From assembly GCA_002964805.2 (NCBI GenBank), contig PUDQ02000003.1, positions 2,046,001-2,110,000 on the forward strand: 64,000 bases of DNA, in the 5' to 3' direction. The notes below the pieces were generated by a model that was not told the origin of the DNA, did not search any database, and saw only the letters and a list, made by a program, of their open reading frames with translations. The position numbers and the translations under genes were made by a program. How positions within the stretch are numbered: position 1 is the first letter of the stretch; each line of letters opens with the position of its first letter. The stretch comes from Trametes villosa (taxonomy: Eukaryota > Basidiomycota > Agaricomycetes > Polyporales > Polyporaceae). Shown here piece after piece: positions 24,224 through 35,917 of the stretch.

Positions 24224-25926
24224 GGTACGCGACCTTCTAGGATGAGGGAGCTTCGAAGACTCCACTTCTGACAGGCTTGCTCTTGTAGTACCCCAATAGC
24301 CGTAGTCTGCACGCCTAGGCGTAGGCGGTGGGGAACCACGCGGAGAATGGCACCAGGGCCCGGGGTATGTTCTATGAGCCAAGACAACGCCCACTTACGA
24401 GTGGAAGGCGGCCGGAGGTCAGCACACAGGCCCATCATTGCAGAGGCTGGTTTGTCCCGCGGCGCGTACAAAGTGTACCTAGAAATCCATGTAGCCATTG
24501 CGCTCCGGAGACCGTCTGGGACGCATGGGCGGCGTCAAATTCCTATTGTAGAGTGATTCTCGGTGCTTCTTGTCTCGCCGCCGAAGATCATTCGGAACAC
24601 GGCTCAGGTGTATTGCAACCGCCGAGGAAGGGGAGTAGCCACGCCGCCCGACCTGATCCATTGCCAACTCCGAGATCGTGCCCAAGTGCAGTGAGCACGG
24701 TAGTACCGGTCCGCCCGCTATGTATGTCTGAGAGTGGTCGCCGGCAGCCGCGGCACCTTCAAGAAGGCATTGTTCACAGAGTGATGAGAATCCCGGGCGG
24801 TGATATGAGGAAGGCCGTGGCATGCCTGAGGATGTTCAACGACAGATTTCCAGCCTGGGGCTGAGGGCCGGCGCCGGCCACGCCGTCGGAGACCGAGCTA
24901 CTAGATCTCCTCGAGTACCCAGCGTTGTGGACAATTGAGGTCGTATGTGTTTTATTGGAAAGAAGAACTTTGTCCCAGACATCAAATGTGAGCGCGAGAG
25001 CTGGTGACTAAGTAGTGTGGCGGAGAGAGAGCGGTACCTGTCCGCGAAGCGCGCATTCCGGCATGTGCCGCGAGCGGCTCCGTGACGGTGCAGGCGGCGA
25101 GTCCCACCCTCGAGTTCAACGACGTTGCTCTCTACGGCTTTCCCTCCTCGTACGCGGACTGCAAATGCACCATCGCCCACCTGTTCTTCTGTCTGTGATG
25201 ATTCTCAACTGCTACTGGGAGAGTGTCGCTCGACTGCGGACTTGTTGACCCAAGGCCGGAACGTACTCCTCCGATCCCGGGACGCTAATCGTCACCGCTC
25301 TGGATGTGGTGAGTTTAGCATCAGTCCGGTAGCCTGCAGCCCTCGTCTCAGACACCATGCTCACGCGCATCTACTCGCACAGGAGTAAATCTCCATATGG
25401 GCTGTCATATGGGCTGTCAGCGTGTTCAGTGCCTTCGAAGTTCGAGGCAAACTTGGAAATCCGAGGACCTTGACGCATCAAGTGCCAGTCAATATCAGGT
25501 TGTGCCCGCGAGGGGATATAAGTTGTGCCTCTCAGTGCCACGGCAGCGCCCACATAATCTCAGCGAAGTGCAGGCACCGCTCCAAGGCGAATTGGTAGGA
25601 TGTCTGTCCCAGCCAAGCACAGTGCACGCGTCCGGCGGTAGGACCGAGACCGATGCGTACTGTGACCCAGAAGCGCTATCTCCTTTTACACTGTAAAACC
25701 AGGTTCGTTGAGCACGAACGCAACAAACTGAGCGGTCACTGACACTCCCGAGAAGCCAGGCCTGGTATCTCGTGCCCTCCCCGAATCACCGCCCACCTCG
25801 GACGCTCGGCGAACCAGACACAGGATGGTGAAGCGACGAGTGACCGCCCATCCCACTGGATTGTATGGGCGCCCCTTCACCACCTGCTCGTACTCCGTCG
25901 AACGCACACGGCGCTTTATGTTCTTC
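24224..25926. other. Intergenic, no gene recognised
   Basis: Several frames of 75-180 codons occur on both strands, but none has a motif or a splice pattern. The right end is the promoter of copy C. Confidence 0.45.
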
Positions 25927-25933
25927 TATAAAG
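25927..25933 (+). promoter_or_regulatory. TATA box of secreted copy C
   Basis: TATAAAG begins 61 bp upstream of the ATG at 25988, matching the position of the TATA-like box in copy B. Confidence 0.65.
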
Positions 25934-25987
25934 GATCGCGGCGGAAGGAGCCATGTTCAGCAGTGAACGAGCACACCCTCGCTCAAC

Positions 25988-28900
25988 ATGCGCGCTCTCG
26001 GAGCACTCGCCAGTCTCTCAGTCTACCTCTGCCTCGTCTCTGCAAGTACTCTCCCTTCGGGCCTTCAAGCGCGAAGCGTCCTCCATGCTCGCGCCACCGT
26101 GAACGGCAGCTGTATCTCAGCTCCGGACGACGCGACTACGTCGCTCGTGGGCTTATGCGTTGGCAAGATCGCCAGCGGACGGGTATGTCTGTACTTCGTC
26201 CAATATGTATGAACCGGCTGACAGAACCTACACAGACCCGCCCAAACGCAATGTGGACGGACCCTCTGTGCGTTGCCGCCGCAACTGGCTCTAGCGTACG
26301 TATTACTCTGTGACACGCCGCTACGTTACTCAACAGCTGACGCCTATCCATAGATGGGTACTGTCTTGGATGCAGCCTGCTGCGCCGGGACGTGCACAAA
26401 GCCCGTCAATACAGGCAATCTCGACGTGTCAAAGGTGTGCCTTCCCTCCACGGCGCACCGCCTCTCCCTTACCTTCCACAGGTCTATCGTGCAATGGTAG
26501 GTTCGGGATGCACGGCTACTACAGCGTCGAGCTGCGCTTTAACTTGGCGTGAGTAGCGTTCTACCTGCCCGATATTGTTATGCTCACTAACCCTCCAATA
26601 GAACCGTTCGTCGACTTCATCTACAGTACCATTCAGGCAAGCGGGACCCAGATTTGGCCCGAGTATGTCCCCTAGGCTCAGTTAATCTGCTTGTGGGTAC
26701 TGATCATCGGTTATGCAGCTCTGGCGACGTTATACTCGACAGATGGGAGGAGATCGCGACCTGGACTGGCTTTTGCAAGGGAACCAGCTGCGCCGACGGC
26801 GCTATCCCGTACAGCAACCTTAACGACTGGTTCCACTTCTCCTCGGACGTCACTCAGACCACACCCGGAACCCCGCAGTTCGCGTACGTGTTCCCGACCC
26901 TGGACGAGAACCTCGACAACACGACACCCAACATCTTCTGGCCGTGCCTGTACGACGACCCGACATTCTGCTCGTGGGACTGGGCGCCGCCCGATCTCGG
27001 CGCGTTCGACTCGGACGCCCCTTTGCAGCCCGCGGTCGTGCGTGCTCCATCGCCGACCGTGAACAGTGCCGCAGCTATAACTGTTCTCGCTTCGCCAACC
27101 TCCGGAACAGAGCACCTGACCGAGCCGCCCCCCGGCCGTATCCCGTTCCCGCCTCCGAACCTCCCACCCCCGGTGTACGCCAATGGAGAGCTCGTCCCCC
27201 TCATCCTCAACGGGACACCCGTGGTCTGGAATGTCACTACGCGGCGCGCCGCCCCAGAGTCCTTACCCGACACCCTCCACAAGGTTCCTCCCATCCTCGC
27301 TGAGCTGCCTCACGGTAATGTCAGCCTGCCGAAGGGAGTCGTAGAGCGCGCAATCGTCCGCGACGCCTGCAGGAAGGCAACGAACATCCCGACCACGCTG
27401 CCTACCCTAACGTACTACTGCGACAAGCTCCCGCAGATCTGCGCGAACATCCGCTCGCACCCGGACTGGGACGCCACTACCAACACGATGGAGCTCACGT
27501 ACGACCCCTGGGACGGCGGCCGGCGGCGCGGGAAGGTGTGCAAGCAGTCGGTGACGAAGGCGATGCAGGAGGAGGGCAAGTGCGACCCGAAGCAGCACGC
27601 CTCGTACCACTGGAAGGTGCGCCCCTCCGCCCTACTCTGTCATTCATACGATGGTTGACACCTGGCGGGTCCTAGGTCTCGTGCGACGAGTTTCCCTTCA
27701 GCAGCTCGCTCGAGGGCGGAGCGGGGAACGCTGTCGTCATGGCCGTCTCCCACTACGAACAAGACCTCCAGAGCACTCTTCAGTCGTCCATCACCCACCT
27801 CCGGACCAAGCAGAGGGACAAGCGGACGGCGTGGAAGACGACGAGCGCATGCCACAGATACCGGCTCAAGCTCGTCAACAGCACACCCGTCGGCTCGAGT
27901 CCCTCCGCCATCGGCTTCCTCGACGCCGGCTCCAACTTCTTCGCCAAGGCGGGGCTGAAGTCGCGGGAGCTCAAGAACGTGAATGTGCTGCGCAGCCCAC
28001 CTCCGCCGGAGTTCGCCGCCGTCACGGACTACCCCCCGAGTGCGAACGCCCTCACGATGAAGGGCAGCAAGCTGCCGATCGACTGTACGCCTTGCGACTC
28101 GGACTCGGACTCGGATTCGGATTCGAACTCTGACTCGCTCTCGGAGCTGGAGGGTGCGTTCGGCGATATGCGTCTGGAAGCCTCAGACGCGCCCGCTCCA
28201 ACGTCGCCACCGTCTCGCGGGAGCCCGCTCGTACAACCACTGGCTTCCTCGTGCACCGTCCGCCCGACTGCCGCGCCCCTCCCGACAACCTCCGCCCAGG
28301 CGTCCGCCATCGCTGCAGATAGCGCGAAAGCCGCAAAGGCCGCGGCTGCAGCTGCCGCGGCCGCCCTCGCAGCGGCCTCCAACCCAGCTCCTGAGTTTTC
28401 CGCTGCCGCGGCTGCAGCCGTTTCTGCTGCAAGCGACCTCGCTCCCGCCGCCGCCGCCCTCGTAAGCCCTCCTGAATATGTCTGCTAGATTGATCATCTG
28501 ACAGGAATCCTTACAGGCCAGCGCGGGAACGGACTCCGCGCTCGCTGCTGCCATCGCGTCCGCGCAATCGGTGACGTCGAGTGCCCAGAACGCGCTCGAC
28601 AATATCCTCTCCTTCGGGCCGAGTGTCCCCAGCTGGTTCAGCGACGTCTTCCACCATGTAAGCAGCCCCGTTACAGTGACAATATGCCGCATCCAACGGT
28701 ATAACTCTTAACAGATCGCTCCGGCTGCCTCCTCGGTCGCGACCGCGACCGCGTCCTCCGCCAACGTCCTCAACCCCGCCACGGTGATTCCGCCGGTAGT
28801 CGACCCGGACCACGACCCCATCATCGTCTCCCCACCTGTGGGCGTCCCACCCGCCGCGTGCTTCGGCGCCGGCTCGCACGGCTTCGTCAAGCGCAACGGC

Positions 28901-29284
28901 CTGACCCTCGCAAACTCGAACGGCCCCGTCGGCGCGGAGCTCGTCGACGCGGGCTCGGACGCGTACTTCGGGCTCACTCTCGGCGAAAACCGTGCGCTCG
29001 CGGAGGTCTCCGGGTGCCATGGCGTGTACGAGTGGGCGACGGACGTGGGGCTCGCGCCGAACTTCCAGGTCGACTGCAGCACGATGGAGCTCGGCGCGTA
29101 CTGGAACGGGGTGAAGCAGACGTGCTATGCATCGATCGTGTCGAGGGACACTAAGACGGGCCTGGAGGTGTTCGCGCTGATGTGCGGGGCGAGTGTCGCG
29201 AACATCTATGCGTGCATGCAGGCGCAGGGCTTGTATGGGGATGTGGAGCCGTCGTTCATGACCTGGTCGACGTCGGCCAAGTAG
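25988..29284 (+). CDS. Large secreted protein with NucA/NucB-type DNase-like motif, copy C
   Basis: Nine exons (25988-26182, 26236-26295, 26354-26434, 26482-26548, 26602-26662, 26719-27616, 27676-28461, 28517-28657, 28715-29284) encode 952 residues. Order of parts: signal peptide (MRALGALASLSVYLCLVSAS); Cys-rich N-terminal domain (VNGSCISAP, WTDPLCVAAATGSS, LDAACCAGTC); DWFHFSSDV and CSWDWAPPD; then YCDKLPQICANIRSH, ELTYDPWDGG, a basic KVCKQSVTKAM segment and CDEFPFSSSLEGG (457-469), the NucA/NucB-like core. A Ser-Asp repeat tract follows near residues 595-612, then an Ala-rich region, a linker with DPDHDPIIVSPP, and a C-terminal Cys domain (CFGAGSHGF ... CSTMELGAYWNGVKQTC). The gene is complete and very similar in structure to copy B. 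It may be a secreted nuclease acting outside the cell (nutrient scavenging or antagonism); this is inferred from the motif only. Confidence 0.88.
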
Positions 29285-31492
29285 ATGACGGCGCGTGGTT
29301 ACTGCTATAGCTTCAGTACCGGCGTTTCGTAGCAATGTGGGTTCCTGGGTGATTATATGCTAGGTTTGTGATAGTGTTGTCTGGATCGAGCAACGTCCGT
29401 CGTCTTGCCAGATGTCGCCTTGTACGCGTTCAAGGAAGCTCACGCGCGCACCCGGCCACAGGGAGAGAGTTGCCAAGAAATGGATCTCGCAGAAGCCGTC
29501 CCATCATGATGCACAGTGGACTCTGTACGCATGGTTGAGACACCCCGCCAAGGCTGCCGAAGTTGGAGGTGTGCATGACACGGAGACGCGGCCGGCGCTG
29601 AGCGATACGCGAAGAGCCACCGATAGACTGTAGTGTGTCGATGGGCGGCGCTGCCAAGAGGAAGCGCGAGCGTTCGGCGCAAGTGGGCGAGACGAGGTCC
29701 GGGGGTCCGAGCTTCGAGTAAGGCCTATAGGCCGGCATCAAGAGCCACCAGCGTGAGCCGCTTGATAGAGCCAGGCAGGCGTCGAACAACAAGCTAGACA
29801 GACCAGAAGCTCGAGACCAGTTGTACCAGCCAAGTGGTAGCGGAGTGGCGGAGGGACGAGAGCAGAGCCTGGAGCGATACGAGCAAGAGGAGAAATAGAA
29901 CCCTAAGACGGTCGCGAGCGGGCCACGGACTAGCACCAGAGGAGACAAGAGCGCCAGAGGAGACAAGAGCGATGTCTTGTGCGGGTGCCTGGTCGACGGG
30001 AAGTGTCCCGATTGAGCCCCCACACTCCACTTGCGAAGGAAGCCCCCGTCGGCGGGACGCACATCTAGCATGACCGAGAGGAGCACATATGGTCAGATCG
30101 CGTACGAATCGCGGCGAGGGAAGGGACTCAACTTCTGGGGCTACAGACTTTTACTGGAGAGCTTGATGTATCACGCCCTCCCTGGGAGAAAAAGGAGTAG
30201 CGAAAGCGGAAGGCAGGGTGGATTGCCCCACCTTCCGCTCCCGCTCGCACATCGAGTCACATTATGCCCATGAGCACGACGAACATCTCCGGTTTCCGGG
30301 ACGTCCGCGTTGGTCGCGAAGACTTGCAGCCAAACGGAGACGCAACAAGTACCCCCGCTACAGTCGAGGAACTCGTTACATCTCTCGTTCGACACAAGAT
30401 CTCACGCCGCACGAGGAGCCCCGAGCCTCCGGGGCGCTCGGCGCGCGAATAGGCATAATGCGACTTGATGCACAGGAAGTAAGCGCGGGCCCCACCAGAG
30501 AAGAAGAGAGAAATGAGGAGGAGACTCACTAGTAGCACAGCCGTCTTTGGCCGGATAGGTGTGAGCATTTGTTGTTGGGGGAAGAGAAGCCTCATACCTT
30601 GGGGTCGCGAGTGGAGGATGGTCCGCGGCCAACCCAGAGAGAGAAGCGAAGCGAAGAGGGAAGGGGAAAGCAGGAGGTGGTGGTACGGAGGAAAGAGCAG
30701 CTGAGCGGGTGAGCGGGGCTTTGTACGCCGAGCGAGGGCGGCCTCTCGAACTGTCAGCCGCGGTCAGCCTCACGCGCCAAACCTTGCCAAATACACGGTG
30801 TGCGCGGTCATGTGACCGCGATCGCGAACGTGTCGCGGCCTCGCACAGAGCCGAAGTCGGGCCGGACGATGGTGACCAGCCTGGAGCACCCTCTGTAAGC
30901 CGCTCGAGAGTTATGGCGCAGGACTCCTCCGCGCGATGAGTATGTCGGAGCCTACGGGACGGTCGGATCCCGTTGTGACAATGCTGCGCTACAGTCCGAC
31001 GTGTGTGCCTTCTTTGCACTCGGACTCGATTCTATTCGTGAAGTGAGCGCTACAGACACCTGGGTGAGAACTCGAACATAGCATACCTGTGTTGTACCTG
31101 GGTTCGAGTCATTCTATGCAGCTTCTCGCGCGCTCGGGCGGCTTCTCGTTCCGACATAGAGCGGCGGCGGTACGGAACGACACGCTTCTCTCCCGCGTGA
31201 GAGCGAGTCCTGTACACGCGCGTATGAGGGAGACGTGCAGCGAGCTTCTCGATGCTCAGGCACATCGACCGAGCGTTGGTCTGGCAGACCGCAGTCTCCT
31301 CGTAATTCAAGCCGTAGGTTATATGCGGTGCATTCCGAGTATGGCGTGATGTCTAGACGGGCTGGTATTTGAGTATTACTGCAGCTCGCGTAGTCAATGG
31401 TAGATATAAGAGGAGTCCTGATACGAGAAAACATTCGCACCTCAGTAGTCCTCTCCTACCGAATAACCCCCAAGAGCTCCAGCCACAAAGTA
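29285..31492. other. Intergenic, no gene recognised
   Basis: This holds frames up to 218 codons (minus strand, 30086-29430) without recognisable motifs. A short direct repeat of CCAGAGGAGACAAGAGCG occurs twice in tandem at about 29937-29971. Nothing else was recognised. Confidence 0.45.
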
Positions 31493-32150
31493 ATGCGCCT
31501 CCTCAAGACTCTCATGGCCGTAGCGGCAGCCGCTTCTCTCACAGTAGCGAGTCAGCTGCTCGTACTCACGCCGTAAGCCACAGAAAGCGCGTACCGGCAG
31601 GCACTTACCGGTCTTCCAGACCCCTTCCCTTCCAGTGCGCTATCACGCTGATAACGTGGACTGGAGGCTCCGGTAAGCGAAAATACAACACGTTATTTTA
31701 TGCACTATTGACCTGGTCTATGGCGCATCTCTATATGTAGAGCCGTTCTCTATGGTAAGACCAGTCAAGCCCTGACTTGCGCCGACAGAAGCTAACCTAA
31801 TCGCTTACCTTCGTCACTAGGTGTGCGTATACTTATCTATACTGCCAGAGTTGCGCTCGTAAAGCCTGAATCTTGTACCCCAAGCGTCCTGAAAAACGAC
31901 GAGGTCGTGGAGTCGTTCAGGAACATCCCGGAGACAAACGCGCAGCAAACCGACTTTACCTGGCTCACGAACATCCAAGCCGGTGCGTTCATGACCTTCA
32001 ACAGCTTTCCACTGGCATTTTTCTCTGACAGAAATATCTATACCAGGTCAGCAAGTGAGGATTGAAATCTTCGACTTACTGGGCGCGGTCGCGCCGACGG
32101 GGCTCTTCACGATCCTGCCCGGCAGTGCGTTTCCGTCCCCAGATTTCTGA
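31493..32150 (+). pseudogene. Small secreted protein gene, probably decayed
   Basis: An ATG at 31493 starts a signal-peptide-like segment (MRLLKTLMAVAAAASLTVAS). Good introns lead to PLPFQCAITLITWTGGS (exon 31620-31672) and a 14-nt micro-exon (31741-31754). VYLSILP, DFTWLTNIQA and, after a GTGCGT...GACAG intron, PGQQVRIEIFDLLG follow. The pattern 'Cys-x-ITWTGG ... LP ... FTW' is that of small secreted agaricomycete proteins whose function is unknown. Between LSILP and the next block the frame breaks (TAA near 31860) unless an implausibly short intron of about 36 nt is used, so the copy is probably broken. It sits between secreted copy C and the copy-D relic. Confidence 0.45.
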
Positions 32151-32495
32151 TATTGCACAGTATCGCTAACTCCTTGTATTTCAGCGTCAAACTGTACGCT
32201 GCTGAATTGAGGGGAGGGCTCTGGGCGCGCGGAAAGGGTAAAACGTCAGAGGAGCGGCGAGGAGAGAAGTTAGGCGCTCGTGTTGGACGGTTGCGAGAAT
32301 GTGACTCTAAGGCCACGTGGAGTGTCACATCGTGCCGGTGTGCCGAGAGCTCTGTCCACCTAAACAGAGGCGCCCGGGCCTTGCCTCCGTCACTTGTGTT
32401 TTCGACTGCCTCCACGAACCGCCCGTACGTTTGAGACTGCGTGAGCCTCGATTACATGACCGCCAGCCGACCAGAAAATGCGTGAAGAGGAGCGG

Positions 32496-32654
32496 GTTGA
32501 CTCCGAACTGCAGTCGAACTTCTAGGTGGACTACGCGACATTAATGAAGGTCGGGAGTTACTGGAGCGGCGTGAAGCTGACGTGCTACACATACAGCCTC
32601 CCGTCGTCGATATCTGGAACCAATGTGTCTCTGCTGGTGTACGGCACCTGTTGA
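32496..32654 (+). pseudogene. Relic (D) of the last exon of the large secreted family
   Basis: The frame reads VDSELQSNF, TAG, VDYATLMKVGSYWSGVK, LTCYTYSLPSS and GTNVSLLVYGTC, then TGA. It aligns residue by residue with copy B (DSDLQPNFQVDCSTMELGSY and beyond). The conserved Gln codon has become TAG at 32523-32525, and the conserved Cys after VD has become Tyr. No other exon of the family was found nearby, so this is a fragment of a fourth copy. Confidence 0.8.
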
Positions 32655-32922
32655 TTGTGTCGGTGATCTCGCGATTCTAGGAAAGCATATGAAGCGGAAG
32701 AGGAGCGTAACCCTCGTGAGTGCTGCATCATTTACGCCGAAGCACTCAGTCTGATGCATACTGGGCAGATAACGATCCGTTATAAATATACAGCTATACG
32801 AGTCAAACTATGCTAGTAGGTGTCTGTGGGAAAGGACCGTTCGATTAGGTCAATGCCATGCACCGACAGGCACTATCGCGAGAACTACTGACCGAGCCCA
32901 GCCTGCCGTATATGAGTCACCG

Positions 32923-35873
32923 CTACTTCAACGCCTCTCCATTGGCCAGCTTCCTCGTCCGGTTATGTATCCTCACGCTACGCCTCAAGCCTGCCTTCGA
33001 CGAGGTTCCTACATCTTGCGATTGAGACCAGGACGCGGGAGCCAGCGCCGGACTCGGTGGGACAATAGAGTTCGTCTTCCGCCGTTTGGTGCGCCCGTCC
33101 TTGCGAGGCTCCGACGTCGACGCACCCTGCGACTCCGAGTCCAGGTGTTCTTCGATCGCGATGTCAAACGAACGCTTCAAGTTCGAACGATCCTGCTGTA
33201 CGACTGCTGCACGGGATTGAGGAGAGCGCCCGGCCGCGGGCTTGGACGGAGAGTTCAACGGGTCCGAGGTACACTGCTGTTGCTCTGTCTCGCTCCCGGT
33301 ATGAGCAGGCTCGAGGTTGCCGGGCGTGGTTGCAGAATCGGCCTTCCGCTTTTGGGCGGTCACGGTGTCCGAGTCATCGACCGGTGCAATGCCAATGCCC
33401 TGTTCGCCGTCGAGGGCGCAAGGTCGCCAGTCATCCTCGGGCCAGCCTGGCATGGCGATGGCCTCGTCGAAGAGCCTCAGCATCGGCTCGTATTCGAGCG
33501 GGACGCGCAATGTTCGACGGATAGGAATGTGGTCGAGAACGAGCCACACGAGCTTGTCCAGGAGATGCGTGAGCGGGTTGTTTGTCGGTATGTTGATGAC
33601 CGCCTCTTCATGGGTCACCCAGCCCCTCTTTGCACCGGCACTGACATCTTCGCCGTGGCCGAACGAGAAGATACGATTGTAGAGATTGTCGCCCCAGGGA
33701 TGCCTGTGTTCTGTGTGGCGCACGATGACCCAGAGGAGCACCCAGTAGAACGATTCAAGGTCATGACAGGTCTTGTGCATGACGCCTTTACTGGAATCGA
33801 GGAGCTGAACCGCGAGGAAGTAGTATGTGCCCTATATTTCAGTGCCACTTAAGAATATGATCTCGCTGTGGAGTACAAAGAGCACGTACCGCGCGCTCCG
33901 GGTAATACGCGGACTCGTCAGTGGTCGTGGATCCAGACTGAGTTGTGTCTGCTCCAGCAGGCGCGGCGGGCGGCACTTCCGCGGCTGATGGTTTCTCGTC
34001 GCAAGACTGGGTGGGGTCGGGCCCCATTATGCTGTAGTCGTAGTCGTGGAGAAAGCCAGTGAACGCGCTCTCCCCGGTGCTTTGGTCTGCAATCAGGATG
34101 TTGCCGACACTAACGTCGCGATGCAGTATGCGTGCCTTCTCCCATGCTAGTCGATGCCCTGGAATCATGACTCATTAGAAGGCCAGAAGATACGCAAATC
34201 TCGTGCGCAACTCACCCCGAATCGCATCGCGCACGGCGCAGACGAGCTCGAGCGTATTTTTGAACCTAGTCAACGGGCGCCCGACGTCGTCGATGACGAT
34301 CCGTATGTGGCTGCGATCGCGGTGCCAATTCTTCCCGCCCTTGACGAGCCGCCAGGAGTAGGTCTGGTGCTGCGGGTATCGAAGCGGGAAGTCTTGCGTT
34401 GGGACGTAGTTCTCCGGGGCGGGGACACTGGAAGCCTGCGGGGTACCTGCACTGCCAGTTGAAGAGAACAGCCGCGAGGACGCTGATGGGCGCGAAGGGC
34501 CGGGACTGAGTGTGTCCGACTCGGACTTGGATTTTGCGTCCTTCGCCCCTTCTGCGCGGCGACGCTGGGTTGCGCCCCACCAGCGCAGCTCGAACTCTCC
34601 AAGGTCCCCGCCGCATTCCATCCTCGCGAGCCCGTACCACTCTTCCTCCGGAATGTTCGCGTTCAGCCGCTGGTAGAACTTCGCCTCGGCCGGCCGGACA
34701 AGCTGCCGCCAGGCCTCCTTCAGGATGCGGGGCTTGACAGGGGCGGTCCGCGACGAGTCAGACACCAGCCGTCCGTTCCGCCAGATGCGGGTGTCTTCGA
34801 TGGCGCGCCAAACCATCGTCGCGCGCGAGAAGAGCTGCCCGCTTACGCTGAGCACCTGGTAGAGGAGGTACGGCACACAGCGGCCCGTCTTCTCATCGTA
34901 GACTTCGACGCGCCGGCCCTTTGCGATCTCCTTCACGTGGTTGTCCCAGTCCTTGGCCTTCGCCCGCTGCAGCTCGTGTTTGACCCAGGCTTGGCTCTTC
35001 GCGTCGAGCTTTATGACCGTTGGGTCGCAGCCGACAACCGTATCGCCGACCACGGGGTGCGTGAAGTGCCAGAGGAACTTCTGGAGTAGCCGCGCGCCAT
35101 CGGGCCCCTTGATGTCGAACTTCCTCGAGATGAGGGCGCACGTGCGGTCGAAGCGTACAAGCTGGACGATGTCGCCATAGATGCCGACGACGAAAGCCGC
35201 GAGGAAGCCGTGAGCGAGCATCAGGTTGCGCGCGTTCTTTGCGAGTTGCTCGATTGTAGGCGTGCGTTTGTATCGAATGAACGGGTCAACGAACGGGTCT
35301 TGCTGGCCGAGGCTCTTGCACTCGATTACCATCGAAATGCGCTGCCATGATGCGGGGCCGAGAGGCTTCCCTGGGAAGGAGACGGAGATATCGGGGGCGG
35401 TAGGGTGGTGGTCGGTGACAAACTCGTTGAAGGGGAAGTTGAGCTGGCGCTTAAAGGTGTTGGCGAACGTCAGTCGGTTGGCCTTTGGGAAGGGCTCGAC
35501 GAGCTTCGTAAACCCTGACACCTAGGGACGCGTCAGACTCGGTGCCGCAGCGGTGACAAGGCCTATAGCTAGCACCTACCAGGTTGTCGCACTGAAGGTG
35601 TCCCCTACGTGTTCCCGAAGTGTACCTATCGAATGTGGCCCGTAAGTCGTCGTCCAAGGTGTAGGGTGTGGAAGATGGGAGGAGGGTGTCGATGAAGTCG
35701 TCAACGGTCTTCCCGTAGATGTAGATGCGTCGACTGAGCTCTGTTTCCCATGCGCCCAAGACCGGCGGGGTTGGGTCAAGCGGTAGCGAATGCCATTTGA
35801 ATGCTAGTGGGTGCTCGTCCTCTTCCGGGGGCGGCGTGCCACATTCCGAAACCATGTCTGAGGAGTTTGGCAT
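32923..35873 (-). CDS. FunK1-type fungal protein kinase, divergent copy 4
   Basis: Four exons on the minus strand (35873-35580, 35521-34216, 34158-33890, 33831-32923) join to 925 residues. Features are an N-terminal domain ending LQCDNL at the family's intron position, SMVIECKSLGQQDP, a long lobe with LVRFDRTCALISR, MECGGDLGEFE, a Ser/Pro-rich insert, the catalytic loop HRDVSVGNILI (Asp548) and HDYDYS (572-574) instead of DFG. Then come GTYYFLAVQLL and KTCHDLESFYWVLLW. The C-terminal 170 residues are hydrophilic with TKRRKTNS, a candidate nuclear localisation signal, and RRSVRIHNRTRK. It belongs to a different FunK1 subgroup from copies 1-3 (much lower similarity). The start is a true ATG 44 bp downstream of a TATA box. 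Confidence 0.88.
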
Positions 35874-35910
35874 GAAGCAGAGTTGCAGTAGGAGCGTGTT
35901 TAGATCGACA

Positions 35911-35917
35911 ATTTATA
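35911..35917 (-). promoter_or_regulatory. TATA box of FunK1 copy 4
   Basis: TATAAAT on the minus strand starts 44 bp upstream of the ATG at 35873. Confidence 0.6.

Noticed and set aside
30402..31019. 205-codon minus-strand frame
   Set aside because: No motif, no supported start and no splice pattern; composition like other chance frames in this gap.
31060..31120. B-box-like GGGTTCGAGTC suggesting a tRNA
   Set aside because: No acceptor, D or anticodon stem can be folded around it, and no T-run follows.
32965..33852. 295-codon plus-strand frame
   Set aside because: Fully antisense to the last exon of FunK1 copy 4, where family motifs fix the minus strand as coding.
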